Shown here piece by piece: positions 1 to 6,225 of a DNA stretch of 9,990 nucleotides; position 1 is the first letter of the stretch; the number at the start of each line of letters is the position of its first letter. The stretch comes from Ghiorsea sp. (GTDB lineage Bacteria; Pseudomonadota; Zetaproteobacteria; Mariprofundales; Mariprofundaceae). The position numbers and the translations under genes were made by a program. The notes beneath the pieces were generated by a model. The model did no database searches. It was not told where the DNA came from and worked only from the letters and a program-made list of their open reading frames with translations. The stretch spans positions 1 to 9,990 of the forward strand of contig JALUWH010000191.1 in NCBI GenBank assembly GCA_027019685.1, in the 5' to 3' direction.

Positions 1-49
1 CCTTCAAAATTTTGATTATCTGACTATCACTATACCTAGATTTCTTCAT
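1..49 (-). CDS. IS3-family transposase OrfA, N-terminal fragment (cut by window edge)
   Basis: Only the first 16 residues are in the window: MKKSRYSDSQIIKILK. This is the characteristic opening of the IS3-family OrfA (transposase_8 / HTH_Tnp_1), which begins MKKSRF(T/S)(D/E)xQI(I/M)xILK and leads into a helix-turn-helix that binds the element's ends. An AGGAG Shine-Dalgarno sequence lies about nine bases before the ATG at 49. In this family OrfA is joined to the DDE-type OrfB by programmed -1 frameshifting; that part is off the window. The gene is cut only by the window boundary, so nothing can be said about whether the element is intact. Confidence 0.72.
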   Translation of the reverse strand, partial: MKKSRYSDSQIIKILK

Positions 50-97
50 CGTAAAATCTCCTGTTTATATTACTAGAAAATTCTACTTATAAACTCA
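1..97 (-). mobile_element. IS3-family insertion sequence, one end only
   Basis: The window opens inside an insertion sequence read on the minus strand. It holds the start of an OrfA-type gene and about 48 bases of leader. Reading inward from the element's edge, the minus strand begins TGAGTTTATAAGTAGA, with the TG start common to IS3-family ends. I place the edge near position 97 because the plus strand becomes permease-like coding sequence immediately after it. The other end, the terminal inverted repeat partner and the target duplication lie outside the window, so the exact edge is inferred. The family assignment rests on the OrfA N-terminus. Confidence 0.6.
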
Positions 98-269
98 AAC
101 ATTTTTCGGGGGGATTACCCTTGGAGTGGTCACAGTTGCTGCCATTATCGGCGGGTATGTGGGTGACTTCATCATGCATTATCGACTTACGCCAAAACAG
201 GTTAAAAAACTTATCGCCATAGTGTTGTTACTACTAGCAGCAAAAATGCTGTATAAATTATTAGGTTAG
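98..269 (+). pseudogene. TauE/SafE (TSUP) permease, C-terminal remnant truncated by the IS
   Basis: An open frame runs from just inside the IS edge to the TAG at 267-269 and encodes about 57 residues. It contains FFGGITLGVV, a GG-rich helix (AAIIGGYVGDFI), a short basic loop (HYRLTPKQVKK) and a final hydrophobic helix ending AAKMLYKLLG. The pattern 'GGxxG, basic loop with a P, last helix ending K-(M/L)-L-Y' is typical of the last two membrane segments of the TauE/SafE sulfite/anion exporter family, normally about 250 residues. No ATG start or ribosome site precedes it, and the upstream in-frame stop (90-92) lies inside the IS. I read it as the 3' stub of a permease cut by insertion. The short length makes the family call tentative. 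A GTG at 126 could in principle start a short product. Confidence 0.55.
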
Positions 270-306
270 ATTATCAATATATGCAAAAGAAAACACCGAG
301 TTTATT

Positions 307-678
307 TTATATGTCGTTGCGAAGTTGATGTATATTATCTTCCCAGTGTTGGCCATCAAAGGTGTTGATGGAGTAGCTGGGAGGATTATCCAAGCAGCGG
401 ACATTGATGCTAAACCCTTGGGGCCGTGAGCGCGGAACATAAAAGGATTTGATGCCGCAGATTTTACAAAAATGATGCTGGGCAATGCCTGTGCCAAAGG
501 TGTATGTGCTAAGCTGCGGTTTGCCTTGAAGCAGAGTGAACGCTTCTTTATCCACAACATAGTGTAGATAGCCTGATTTGCTGCAAATGCTGCAATTGCA
601 TTGGGTTACAACCATTTTTTCAGGTGCTTCAATTTCAAAGCGTACAGCCCCACAATGGCAACCACCTTGATATTTCAT
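307..678 (-). CDS. GFA / CENP-V family zinc-binding protein
   Basis: This 123-residue protein has the complete cysteine layout of the GFA (glutathione-dependent formaldehyde-activating enzyme, CENP-V/Mss4-like fold) family: CxCG at residues 7-10, CxCxxC at 27-32 and CxxC at 71-74. The first and last pairs normally bind a structural zinc, and the middle trio a second zinc. The family is named after a formaldehyde/glutathione protein, but most members have no proven reaction, so the exact activity here is unknown. Length matches the family. The ATG at 678 is well supported by AAGGAGG six bases upstream. It is the last gene of the minus-strand accessory group and ends about 40 bases from the oppositely oriented permease stub, with no obvious terminator hairpin between them. 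Confidence 0.9.
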   Translation of the reverse strand: MKYQGGCHCGAVRFEIEAPEKMVVTQCNCSICSKSGYLHYVVDKEAFTLLQGKPQLSTYTFGTGIAQHHFCKICGIKSFYVPRSRPQGFSINVRCLDNPPSYSINTFDGQHWEDNIHQLRNDI

Positions 679-779
679 GCATCCTCCTTGATGCGCCCAT
701 CCATCATGGCCTTGAATATAATGACTGGGTAGTTTCGGCAGGAAATTTGTTTAGCTTGGGTGTGGTTAGGTTTTGCCAT
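675..779 (-). CDS. Possible 34-residue small ORF overlapping the GFA start
   Basis: Between the membrane-protein gene and the GFA gene the minus strand has an open frame starting ATG at 779. It encodes 34 residues beginning MAKPNHTQAK and ending DGRIKEDA. Its TGA shares the ATGA overlap with the GFA start, a geometry that often marks translational coupling. Its ATG follows only two bases after the stop of the upstream gene. Against it, there is no convincing Shine-Dalgarno sequence, I recognise no family, and the AAGGAGG serving the GFA gene sits inside it. It may be a real leader or small protein, or a chance frame. Confidence 0.25.
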   Translation of the reverse strand: MAKPNHTQAKQISCRNYPVIIFKAMMDGRIKEDA

Positions 780-781
780 GG

Positions 782-1183
782 TTAATAAAACTTAGGGGAT
801 ACTTTGATAGCATAAGCTGTCATGATGCCCCATACGGCATTGAAAAAGATAACAAGCAGTGGTGTAAGCATGCCCAAATCCATGCCTACCATACCTTTAC
901 CCGCAACCTCGGGGAAAATATAGAATAGTTGTACTGCTGTTGGTGCGAGGCTAAGCAGTAAACCTTTGAGCAACCATCGCTCACTGAGAAAAGGAAGGAT
1001 AAACAATATACCCCAAATGCCACCCCAAACAATGCGAGGATAAAGCCAAGCTGCGCTGAGCGCTGGCGCGATAGACACATCCAACATGGATGAAATTCCA
1101 TATTTACCAAACAGCCATACCGTCAAACTATTCATCAAACCGCCAAAGCAACCTGCGGCGAACACAACCAACAATTTATTCAT
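782..1183 (-). CDS. Conserved hypothetical integral membrane protein (four helices)
   Basis: A 133-residue, strongly hydrophobic protein with four likely transmembrane helices at about residues 4-26, 47-66, 70-92 and 104-126. Notable conserved-looking motifs are GGLMNSLTVWLFG in helix 1, APALSAAWLYPRIVWGGIWG leading into helix 2, SLAPTAVQL, and LTPLLVIFFNAVWG in helix 4. I recall similar short uncharacterised inner-membrane proteins in other proteobacteria, but know no function. I chose the ATG at 1183 because GAGGG lies about six bases upstream. An in-frame TTG five codons earlier overlaps that ribosome site and is unlikely to be the start. It follows the SpoIIAA-like gene by 48 bases on the same strand, so the two may be cotranscribed. 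Confidence 0.75.
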   Translation of the reverse strand: MNKLLVVFAAGCFGGLMNSLTVWLFGKYGISSMLDVSIAPALSAAWLYPRIVWGGIWGILFILPFLSERWLLKGLLLSLAPTAVQLFYIFPEVAGKGMVGMDLGMLTPLLVIFFNAVWGIMTAYAIKVSPKFY

Positions 1184-1231
1184 GAGCAACCCTCGCAAAA
1201 TGTAAGGATAACATGTGTTTTGCTTTAGGTC

Positions 1232-1618
1232 TTATGTTTCTTGTAACCAAGCTATAGCTTCATCCAAGTTTTCAAAAAACTGTACCTCACCTGAAACAAA
1301 CCAAGAACCAATTTTGGCAGTGGTTTTCTGCCATGTTTTATGTCCGTAGATAGCAATTTTTTTGAAGTCGTTGTTGTGGTTTAACCCCAGTTTAAAATCA
1401 TCCCATGCTGCCCTTAGTTCCCAGCCTTGCATTTGGGATGCATCAATCAGCACTTTGGCGTTGGGTTCTTTTACTTCAGCAAGAGCTGCATCAATCATGG
1501 GTGTGATAATTTCATAGTCTTCGTGGGTAAGTTTACCCACAGCTTTAAGGGTGATGAAGATATGTTCATTTAAACGTTCAATACCAACAGATAAACCATG
1601 GCGTAGTGATGTATTCAT
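1232..1618 (-). CDS. SpoIIAA-like (STAS-fold, DUF3478-type) protein
   Basis: This 128-residue soluble protein matches the SpoIIAA-like family. It has an N-terminal strand region (residues 18-27), KLTHEDYEIITPMIDAAL (about 29-46), the core strand KVLIDASQMQGWELRAAWDD (55-74), KKIAIYG (86-92), a W(Q)KTTAKIGSWFVSGEVQFF segment (96-115) and the final helix DEAIAWLQ (119-126). The family has the fold of anti-sigma-factor antagonists but generally lacks the phosphorylated serine environment of true SpoIIAA, and its role is usually unknown; a lipid- or membrane-associated role has been proposed for some. The ATG at 1618 has AGGAGG upstream. The gene is divergent from motA and shares a 150-base control region with it, but that alone is no evidence of a flagellar role. 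Confidence 0.85.
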   Translation of the reverse strand: MNTSLRHGLSVGIERLNEHIFITLKAVGKLTHEDYEIITPMIDAALAEVKEPNAKVLIDASQMQGWELRAAWDDFKLGLNHNNDFKKIAIYGHKTWQKTTAKIGSWFVSGEVQFFENLDEAIAWLQET

Positions 1619-1768
1619 TTCAACCTCCTGATGTTTGAAGTCATATAATTACACTAACATAAACCACAATTTAATCAAGGTTAAGTAGGTAGGCGTGACG
1701 ACTTGGCATGGTTTTCGCTTACATCATGATTGAATATATATTTATAGAAGTTTTTTGGAGGTGAAAGC
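1619..1768. other. Divergent intergenic control region between SpoIIAA-like gene and motA
   Basis: These 150 AT-rich bases separate two divergent genes and must contain both promoters. On the plus side there is a clear -24/-12 element (listed separately), an AT tract (TATATATTTATA, about 1735-1746) and the motA ribosome site GGAGG at 1757-1761. On the minus side I see AGGAGG for the SpoIIAA-like gene and only weak candidates for a -35/-10 pair (for example a TTGATT near 1675). I did not find a clear upstream activator inverted repeat within the interval. Confidence 0.6.
1703..1719 (+). promoter_or_regulatory. Predicted sigma-54 (-24/-12) promoter for the flagellar operon
   Basis: The stretch TTGGCATGGTTTTCGCT has GG at 1705-1706 and GC at 1717-1718 separated by exactly ten bases, the invariant spacing of RpoN promoters. 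It matches the consensus TGGCACG-N4-TTGCW at all but two positions. Transcription would begin around 1730, giving a leader of roughly 40 bases that includes the motA ribosome site at 1757-1761. Sigma-54 control of middle flagellar genes through an FleQ/FlrC-type activator is established in several polarly flagellated proteobacteria. Its use here is inferred from sequence only. Confidence 0.6.
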
Positions 1769-2524
1769 GTGGATATTGCAACGATAATTGGCATGGTGGT
1801 TGCCTTTGGTTTGGTATTGTTTGCCATTGGTGATGCTGTTGCAGGTTTTATTGATATTAACTCTATTGCCATTGTGATTGGGGGTACTTTTGGTGTATTG
1901 CTGGTGGCATATCCCATGGCCAACTGTATTGGTGTTGTCAAAATTATTCTTAAAACAATTTTAAATAAACCTGCTGATGGAGCATCCGTGGTGACTGAAT
2001 TTGTAGAGCTGGCGCAGATTGTACGTAAAGATGGTATTTTAGCTTTGGAAAGTAAGGTGGGAGATATTGATCACCCATTTATGTCCAAAGGTTTGCAAAT
2101 GGCCATTGATGGGCAAGAACCCACAGAAATTGAAGAGATTTTATATATGGAAATGGATAAGTTGGGTGAGCGGCATTTGCGCGGTGCTGATATGATGACG
2201 GCATTGGGTACCTTTGCTCCATCCATGGGTATGATTGGTACATTGGTGGGTTTGGTGCTTATGTTAGCCAATATGGAAGATCCTGCATCTATTGGACCTT
2301 CTATGGCTGTGGCATTGTTGACCACATTTTATGGTGCATTGATGGCAAATATTATCTTTTTACCTATGGCATCCAAGCTTAAAACGCGCAGTAAAGAAGA
2401 ATTGTTGGTACATGAAATTATTTTGGCGGGCATTCAATCTTTGGTGGCAGGTGAAAACCCTAGGGTGATGGAGCAAAAATTACATGGCTTCTTAGCACCT
2501 AAAGACCGCGCATCAGCGTTTTGA
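1769..2524 (+). CDS. motA: Flagellar stator subunit MotA, PomA (sodium-type) subfamily
   Basis: This is the A-subunit of the stator ring that couples ion flow to flagellar rotation. Its 251 residues fit PomA better than the longer E. coli MotA. Four membrane segments lie at about 3-22, 31-50, 152-170 and 180-200. The cytoplasmic loop carries RKDGILALE (R86, E94), the charged pair that engages FliG. Helix 3 has APSMGMIGTLVGLV (P151, T158) and helix 4 has GPSMAVALLTTFYGALMAN (T185/T186, P199). These threonines coincide with residues implicated in sodium binding in Vibrio PomA, so a sodium-driven motor is a reasonable inference. Translation starts at GTG 1769, supported by GGAGGTG seven bases upstream; the next ATG would cut off part of helix 1. 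First gene of the operon, behind the predicted sigma-54 promoter. Confidence 0.96.
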   Translation: MDIATIIGMVVAFGLVLFAIGDAVAGFIDINSIAIVIGGTFGVLLVAYPMANCIGVVKIILKTILNKPADGASVVTEFVELAQIVRKDGILALESKVGDIDHPFMSKGLQMAIDGQEPTEIEEILYMEMDKLGERHLRGADMMTALGTFAPSMGMIGTLVGLVLMLANMEDPASIGPSMAVALLTTFYGALMANIIFLPMASKLKTRSKEELLVHEIILAGIQSLVAGENPRVMEQKLHGFLAPKDRASAF

Positions 2525-2544
2525 TTGATATTGCATAAATAACC

Positions 2545-3324
2545 ATGGCTAAGCGACAAAAGAAACCTGACCCCGTCTTACCTGACTCAGACCCTGGTGC
2601 GGCACTCTTTTTAGAATTAATGATGCAGATGTTGGCATTTTTTATCTTGTTAACATCTATTGCTGTGATTGTAGATGAACGCAGGCTTGCCGCGATTGGT
2701 TCATTGGCGGGCACTTTTAGCCCATTGCCTAAAGGTGCAAATTTAACCGAAGGTAATGGTCCATCGATGCCAGCGCGAGATATTGTTGATGGCAACCGTG
2801 CACCGCGTCGAACCGCCAAAGAATTGACGGAGATGGCAAGGGAGTTGGGTTTGGGTGATGCCATTCATGTATTACCTCTAGACCAAGACAAGGTGCGTGT
2901 GCGTTTCCCAGAGACTATCGTGTTTGCGCCAGGTCAGGTTGGGATTAGTCCTGATATGTTTCCTTTGATGGACAAATTAGCCAAAGTATTTACACGCCCA
3001 GAAGTGATTGAAATTCGTATTGAAGGTCATACTGATGATACACCTGTACGAGGTGTATTGTATCCATCCAATTGGGAGCTTTCGGCTGCGCGTGCTATGA
3101 GTTTGTTTCATGCCTTTTCCGAGCGTGGTGTACCCAATGGGCGTATGATTGCGGCGGGTATGGGGGATAAACATCCGATTGCTGGTAACCCATCTATGAG
3201 CAGAAGGGTTGAAATAGAGCTTAAATTTAGACCTGTTACAGTGAATCCTGAAAGCCAAGTACAATCAGGAAAGCTTATTTCACCACAGCGACATGTGGTT
3301 GCACCACAAGGTAAGAGCTTTTAA
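2545..3324 (+). CDS. MotB-like stator subunit with Glu instead of the ion-binding Asp
   Basis: A 259-residue protein with MotB architecture: a basic cytoplasmic tail (1-9), one membrane helix (about 19-42), a linker, and a C-terminal OmpA-like peptidoglycan-binding domain (about 116-228). The OmpA domain has its key features: GHTDDTPV (D164), NWELSAARA (R183) and SRRVEIE (219-224). In the helix, aligning on the shared AFF/TFF motif places E24 where MotB/PomB have the essential ion-carrying Asp, and the usual W-M-x-T-F-A-D lead-in is replaced by PGAALFLE. Family knowledge: this Asp is nearly invariant, and Glu is its most conservative replacement. It lies 20 bases after motA and just before a canonical motB. 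I see no good Shine-Dalgarno sequence, so it may depend on coupling to motA. Probably a second, specialised B-subunit. Confidence 0.88.
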   Translation: MAKRQKKPDPVLPDSDPGAALFLELMMQMLAFFILLTSIAVIVDERRLAAIGSLAGTFSPLPKGANLTEGNGPSMPARDIVDGNRAPRRTAKELTEMARELGLGDAIHVLPLDQDKVRVRFPETIVFAPGQVGISPDMFPLMDKLAKVFTRPEVIEIRIEGHTDDTPVRGVLYPSNWELSAARAMSLFHAFSERGVPNGRMIAAGMGDKHPIAGNPSMSRRVEIELKFRPVTVNPESQVQSGKLISPQRHVVAPQGKSF

Positions 3325-3326
3325 TC

Positions 3327-4022
3327 ATGGCACGTAAAAAGAAACTTGAACCCGAGGTGCTGGCAGACCCAGAAGCGTGGATGACCACCTTTGCAGATTT
3401 AATCAGCTTGATGCTGACTTTCTTTATTTTGTTGGTGTCTATGTCCACTTTGGATAAAACAGGGCTACAAGATATTTCAACATATTTTGAGTCTGCTGTA
3501 TCGGTTTTAAATGCAGGTGCAGGCACAGAAATCAACCTGATTCGCCCCTTAGAGTTGCAACGCATTGTGAGCCCACGTGAGTTGATGTTGGCGATGCGTC
3601 AAAATAGTAACGTTGTGTTGAAAAATAGCACATTGGAGCATCATGTGCGTGCGTTAATTGTGAAAAATCGTTTATACCTGCGCATGGATGACGCGGCGCT
3701 CTTTGAAGAAGGTTCGGCTCGTCTAAAAGCTGAGAATATTAAGGCACTTAGAAGGCTTGCTAAGATGTTAGCTATCTCTCCAGGTAGTATAAGCGTCAAT
3801 GGGCATACCGATGATAGAATGGTGGCTGGTAGCCGTTATCCAGACCTTTGGAGCTTAAGCTTAGCCAGAGCGGCATCAGTCTTGCATATCTTAGAAGCAG
3901 AAGGTGTGAACCCGTCACGGTTATCGTTGGCAGGTTATGGGCCTTCAAGACCGATTTCAACTGACGCTACGATATTAGGAAGAAAACATAATCGGCGCGT
4001 TGATATTGTGGTGTATAAGTAA
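3327..4022 (+). CDS. motB: Flagellar stator subunit MotB (PomB-type), canonical
   Basis: This 231-residue B-subunit anchors the stator to peptidoglycan and carries the ion-conducting Asp. After a basic tail (MARKKK), WMTTFADLISLMLTFFILL (residues 18-36) contains D24 in the same context and at the same number as D24 of Vibrio PomB. A plug-like amphipathic segment follows at about 44-62. The OmpA-like domain (117-230) has NGHTDD (159-163; D162), SLARAASVL (R181) and HNRRVDIVV (221-229), all expected for peptidoglycan binding. The ATG is two bases after the stop of the preceding motB-like gene, so translation is probably coupled. It should pair with the upstream MotA; whether it also mixes with the Glu-bearing paralogue cannot be told from sequence. 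Confidence 0.94.
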   Translation: MARKKKLEPEVLADPEAWMTTFADLISLMLTFFILLVSMSTLDKTGLQDISTYFESAVSVLNAGAGTEINLIRPLELQRIVSPRELMLAMRQNSNVVLKNSTLEHHVRALIVKNRLYLRMDDAALFEEGSARLKAENIKALRRLAKMLAISPGSISVNGHTDDRMVAGSRYPDLWSLSLARAASVLHILEAEGVNPSRLSLAGYGPSRPISTDATILGRKHNRRVDIVVYK

Positions 4023-4041
4023 CAAGCAAGGGGTTTGAGTC

Positions 4042-4566
4042 ATGGCAGATGAAAAAAAAGATGAAGGTACAGAAAAGAAATCATCGGGTGGTTTATTGCC
4101 GATTATAAATCTTGTATTGTTAATTTTAGTATTGGCTGTGGGTGGTTTTATTGCATGGAAAATGATGGCAATGGAACAAGCACCAGCAACAACTGAGCAG
4201 GCAGCACCAGCACAAACAGAAGAAACGACAATACCAGAGCCAGAAGATGAAAACCCTGATGCACCACCAATCTTGGTGGATATTGCAGACATCACGATTA
4301 ACTTGGCAGATACGGATGTAAGTCGTTTTTTAAGAGCGAAAATTAAGTTGGAAGTACGCAGCCCCGAGGCACAAGCCAAGGTTGAGCAGAACATGATTAA
4401 AATCAATGATATGGTGATTACTCTGCTTTCCAGTAAAACATTTGCTGAAATTCGCACACCTCAAGGCAAATATGATCTTAAAGAAGATTTGATTTATCGC
4501 ATGAATCGCTTAGTGGGCGGCAAGCCGATTAAGAACTTATACTTTACGGATTTTGTATCGCAATGA
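4042..4566 (+). CDS. fliL: Flagellar basal-body protein FliL
   Basis: FliL is a single-pass inner-membrane protein that sits around the stator and supports torque. The 174 residues show the standard plan: charged cytoplasmic tail (1-16), one membrane helix (about 19-39), a Pro/Glu/Ala-rich linker (46-76), and a periplasmic SPFH-like domain (77-174). This domain has the strand pattern DITINLADTDVSRFLRAKIKLEV and the typical ending LYFTDFVSQ. AAGGGG ahead of the ATG at 4042 is a good ribosome site. The last four bases (ATGA) overlap the fliM start, implying translational coupling. Its place between the stator genes and the switch genes agrees with its known role. Confidence 0.95.
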   Translation: MADEKKDEGTEKKSSGGLLPIINLVLLILVLAVGGFIAWKMMAMEQAPATTEQAAPAQTEETTIPEPEDENPDAPPILVDIADITINLADTDVSRFLRAKIKLEVRSPEAQAKVEQNMIKINDMVITLLSSKTFAEIRTPQGKYDLKEDLIYRMNRLVGGKPIKNLYFTDFVSQ

Positions 4567-5588
4567 GTGAAAAAACTGCTGATGCTGTGGGTGATAAAGA
4601 ACCTATTTTAGCACCCGAGGAAATTGATGCACTGATGCAGGCAGTGGCACCGAGTGAGCAAGCGCATGCCTTGTTAGCAACGTTGCCACCCGTAGCACAA
4701 CCTGAATCGGTAGAAGATTTTGATTTTGCATCGGTGGAATCGGATAATGGTCCTGAGCGTTACCCCCTATTTTTTAATTTACAGCAGCGTATGACAGAAT
4801 CACTTAACGAACAATGGGATGAAACCTTTCAGCGTGATGTTGAGTTAAGCAGCGAAGGCATTGATGAGCGTCTGTATCAAGAGATTATTGAAGATAATAA
4901 AGAAACAAAACAAGTGTTTTTTGTGTATGAAGTAGATGGGTTTGGACGAATGATGGTAACCATAGAGCTGCCTTTGGTGATTGCATATATTGATGCCATG
5001 TTGGGTGGTATGGGGGAGTCCTTTGGTGACGATGCTAATGACCTCACTCCAGTGGAGCAGAGTTTAGCCCAGCGTATTGGTACAGGTTTAGAAAAACTGC
5101 TACTGCATATGTGGAAACCTGTTGCTGTCATGAAACATCATCTATCGAAGCTGGATACTGAGCCACAGTTTTTGGCTGTTGCCCCTGTGACTGATCCATG
5201 TTTTTCGGTGAAGTTTGGTGTTAAAGCATCGGATGATTTACAAGGTTTTGTACATTTACATTATCCACGTACTTTTTTAGAGCCTGTTTTAGAAAGTTTG
5301 CGCACATCCATATCTGATGACTTGGGTAATGATCCTGAATGGGAGCAGCAGTTACAAAAAAGTATAGAGCAGGTGCCATTAACGGTTCGTTTGGAACTTG
5401 GGCAATGCCAATTAAGCATCAAACAATTTTTGGGTTTACGCACAGGGGACTTTTTACCGCTACGAAAGAGTGCTAGTGACCCAGCTATGCTTTGGGTGAG
5501 TTCCACGCCTATGTTTGAAGCTATGCCAGGCAGCCAAGATGGGTTATTGGCTGCAGAGCTGACCAACCAGTTGGCACAAGATATATAA
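4563..5588 (+). CDS. fliM: Flagellar motor switch protein FliM
   Basis: FliM is the central C-ring protein that receives CheY-P and sets rotation direction. The 341 residues contain the N-terminal CheY-binding peptide ILAPEEIDALMQ (15-26), preceded by about a dozen extra residues and followed by an acidic linker. Next comes a CheC-like middle domain (about 65-255) with the FliG-contacting loop LGGMGESF (147-154), then a SpoA domain (270-336) beginning VPLTVRLELGQCQLSIKQFLGLRTGD. The segment after DFDF (53-110) reads ERYPLFFNLQQRMTESLNEQ instead of the usual DRIS/QLRTLxxIHExFAR signature, so the start of the middle domain is divergent. Start ATG overlaps the fliL stop (ATGA) with no separate ribosome site. 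Confidence 0.94.
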   Translation: MSEKTADAVGDKEPILAPEEIDALMQAVAPSEQAHALLATLPPVAQPESVEDFDFASVESDNGPERYPLFFNLQQRMTESLNEQWDETFQRDVELSSEGIDERLYQEIIEDNKETKQVFFVYEVDGFGRMMVTIELPLVIAYIDAMLGGMGESFGDDANDLTPVEQSLAQRIGTGLEKLLLHMWKPVAVMKHHLSKLDTEPQFLAVAPVTDPCFSVKFGVKASDDLQGFVHLHYPRTFLEPVLESLRTSISDDLGNDPEWEQQLQKSIEQVPLTVRLELGQCQLSIKQFLGLRTGDFLPLRKSASDPAMLWVSSTPMFEAMPGSQDGLLAAELTNQLAQDI

Positions 5589-5613
5589 GCTTAGGTGGTA
5601 GAAGGAGATTATT

Positions 5614-5931
5614 ATGCCAGAAGTTGAAGAAATACAAAACCCTGATGCCGCTACAACGGGAAGTGAGCAAAAGGTAAACCTTGAAGCCATTATGCATGTA
5701 CCCTTAGATGTGAGTGTTGAGCTTGGGCGTATTCAATTGCCTTTGCATGTAGTGGCGCGATTGCATCGTGGTATGGTGTTGGACTTAAAAAAAGAAGCTA
5801 ATGCCGAAGTAGATATTTTAGCCAACGGGCGTGTATTTGCGCGCGGTGAAGTGGTATCTGCAGATGGAAAAATTGGGGTGCGTGTGGTGGAAGTTGTGCC
5901 ACAAGGCGACCGTATTCAGAGTTTATCTTAA
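5614..5931 (+). CDS. fliN: Flagellar motor switch protein FliN
   Basis: FliN forms the base of the C-ring with FliM and helps dock export complexes. This 105-residue version has a short disordered N-terminus (1-24) and one SpoA domain (26-95). The domain contains the hallmark VPLDVSVELGRIQLPL (29-44), LHRGMVLDLKKEANAEVDILANG (50-72) and ARGEVVSADGKIGVRVVEVV (76-95). It is shorter than E. coli FliN because the N-terminal tail is short; the domain itself is complete. AAGGAG (about 5602-5607) gives a strong ribosome site, and fliM ends 25 bases upstream. The stop codon directly abuts the fliO start. Confidence 0.95.
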   Translation: MPEVEEIQNPDAATTGSEQKVNLEAIMHVPLDVSVELGRIQLPLHVVARLHRGMVLDLKKEANAEVDILANGRVFARGEVVSADGKIGVRVVEVVPQGDRIQSLS

Positions 5932-6225
5932 ATGATGACAGGAGAGACCAGCTTTGCTGCCATGATGGCACAATCTATTGGTTCGCTGGCATTGGTGTTG
6001 GCGATTTTTGCAGGGCTAGTATGGTTGATGCGTCGTTTCCAAGACAAAGTTGTTCCCGTGAAAGAAGGTAAGATGCAAGTGGTACAACGTTTGCATATTG
6101 ATAGTAAAAATAGTGTGGTTGAAATCAAGCATGGTAAACAAAGTTACCTTTTAGGTGTAGGTGTAGGTGGCATAAGCAAAATTACAGACCTCAAGCTTGA
6201 GGAAGAAGCTGAAAATGATGCGTAA
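5932..6225 (+). CDS. fliO: Flagellar export protein FliO
   Basis: FliO is a small membrane protein that helps assemble the FliP ring of the flagellar type III export gate. The 97 residues have a short N-terminus, one membrane helix (about 15-34), a basic boundary (MRRFQDK) and a small cytoplasmic domain. That domain has the family pattern KMQVVQRLHIDSKNSVVEIKHGKQSYLLGVGVGGISKI (48-84) and an acidic tail. The ATG at 5932 follows the fliN TAA with no gap, so translation is probably by termination-reinitiation; no clear ribosome site is visible and the second ATG at 5935 is equally possible. The 3' end overlaps fliP by 11 bases. Confidence 0.9.
   Translation: MMTGETSFAAMMAQSIGSLALVLAIFAGLVWLMRRFQDKVVPVKEGKMQVVQRLHIDSKNSVVEIKHGKQSYLLGVGVGGISKITDLKLEEEAENDA

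Noticed and set aside
1184..1198. TTG at 1198 as start of the membrane-protein gene
   Set aside because: The five extra codons overlap the GAGGG ribosome site that serves the ATG at 1183.
307..1618. The three minus-strand accessory genes as a defence or toxin-antitoxin module
   Set aside because: None has nuclease, methyltransferase, toxin or antitoxin features. A GFA zinc protein, a small membrane protein and a SpoIIAA-like protein are common housekeeping or accessory families with no known joint function.
3975..4457. Long minus-strand frame opposite fliL
   Set aside because: fliL is unmistakable on the plus strand. The antisense frame has low-complexity Ser/Ala/Val composition, no ribosome site and no recognisable domain.
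6197..6214. TTG at 6197 as the fliP start
   Set aside because: It lies before the GAGGAAG ribosome site and would add a basic extension. The ATG at 6215 gives a normal signal peptide.
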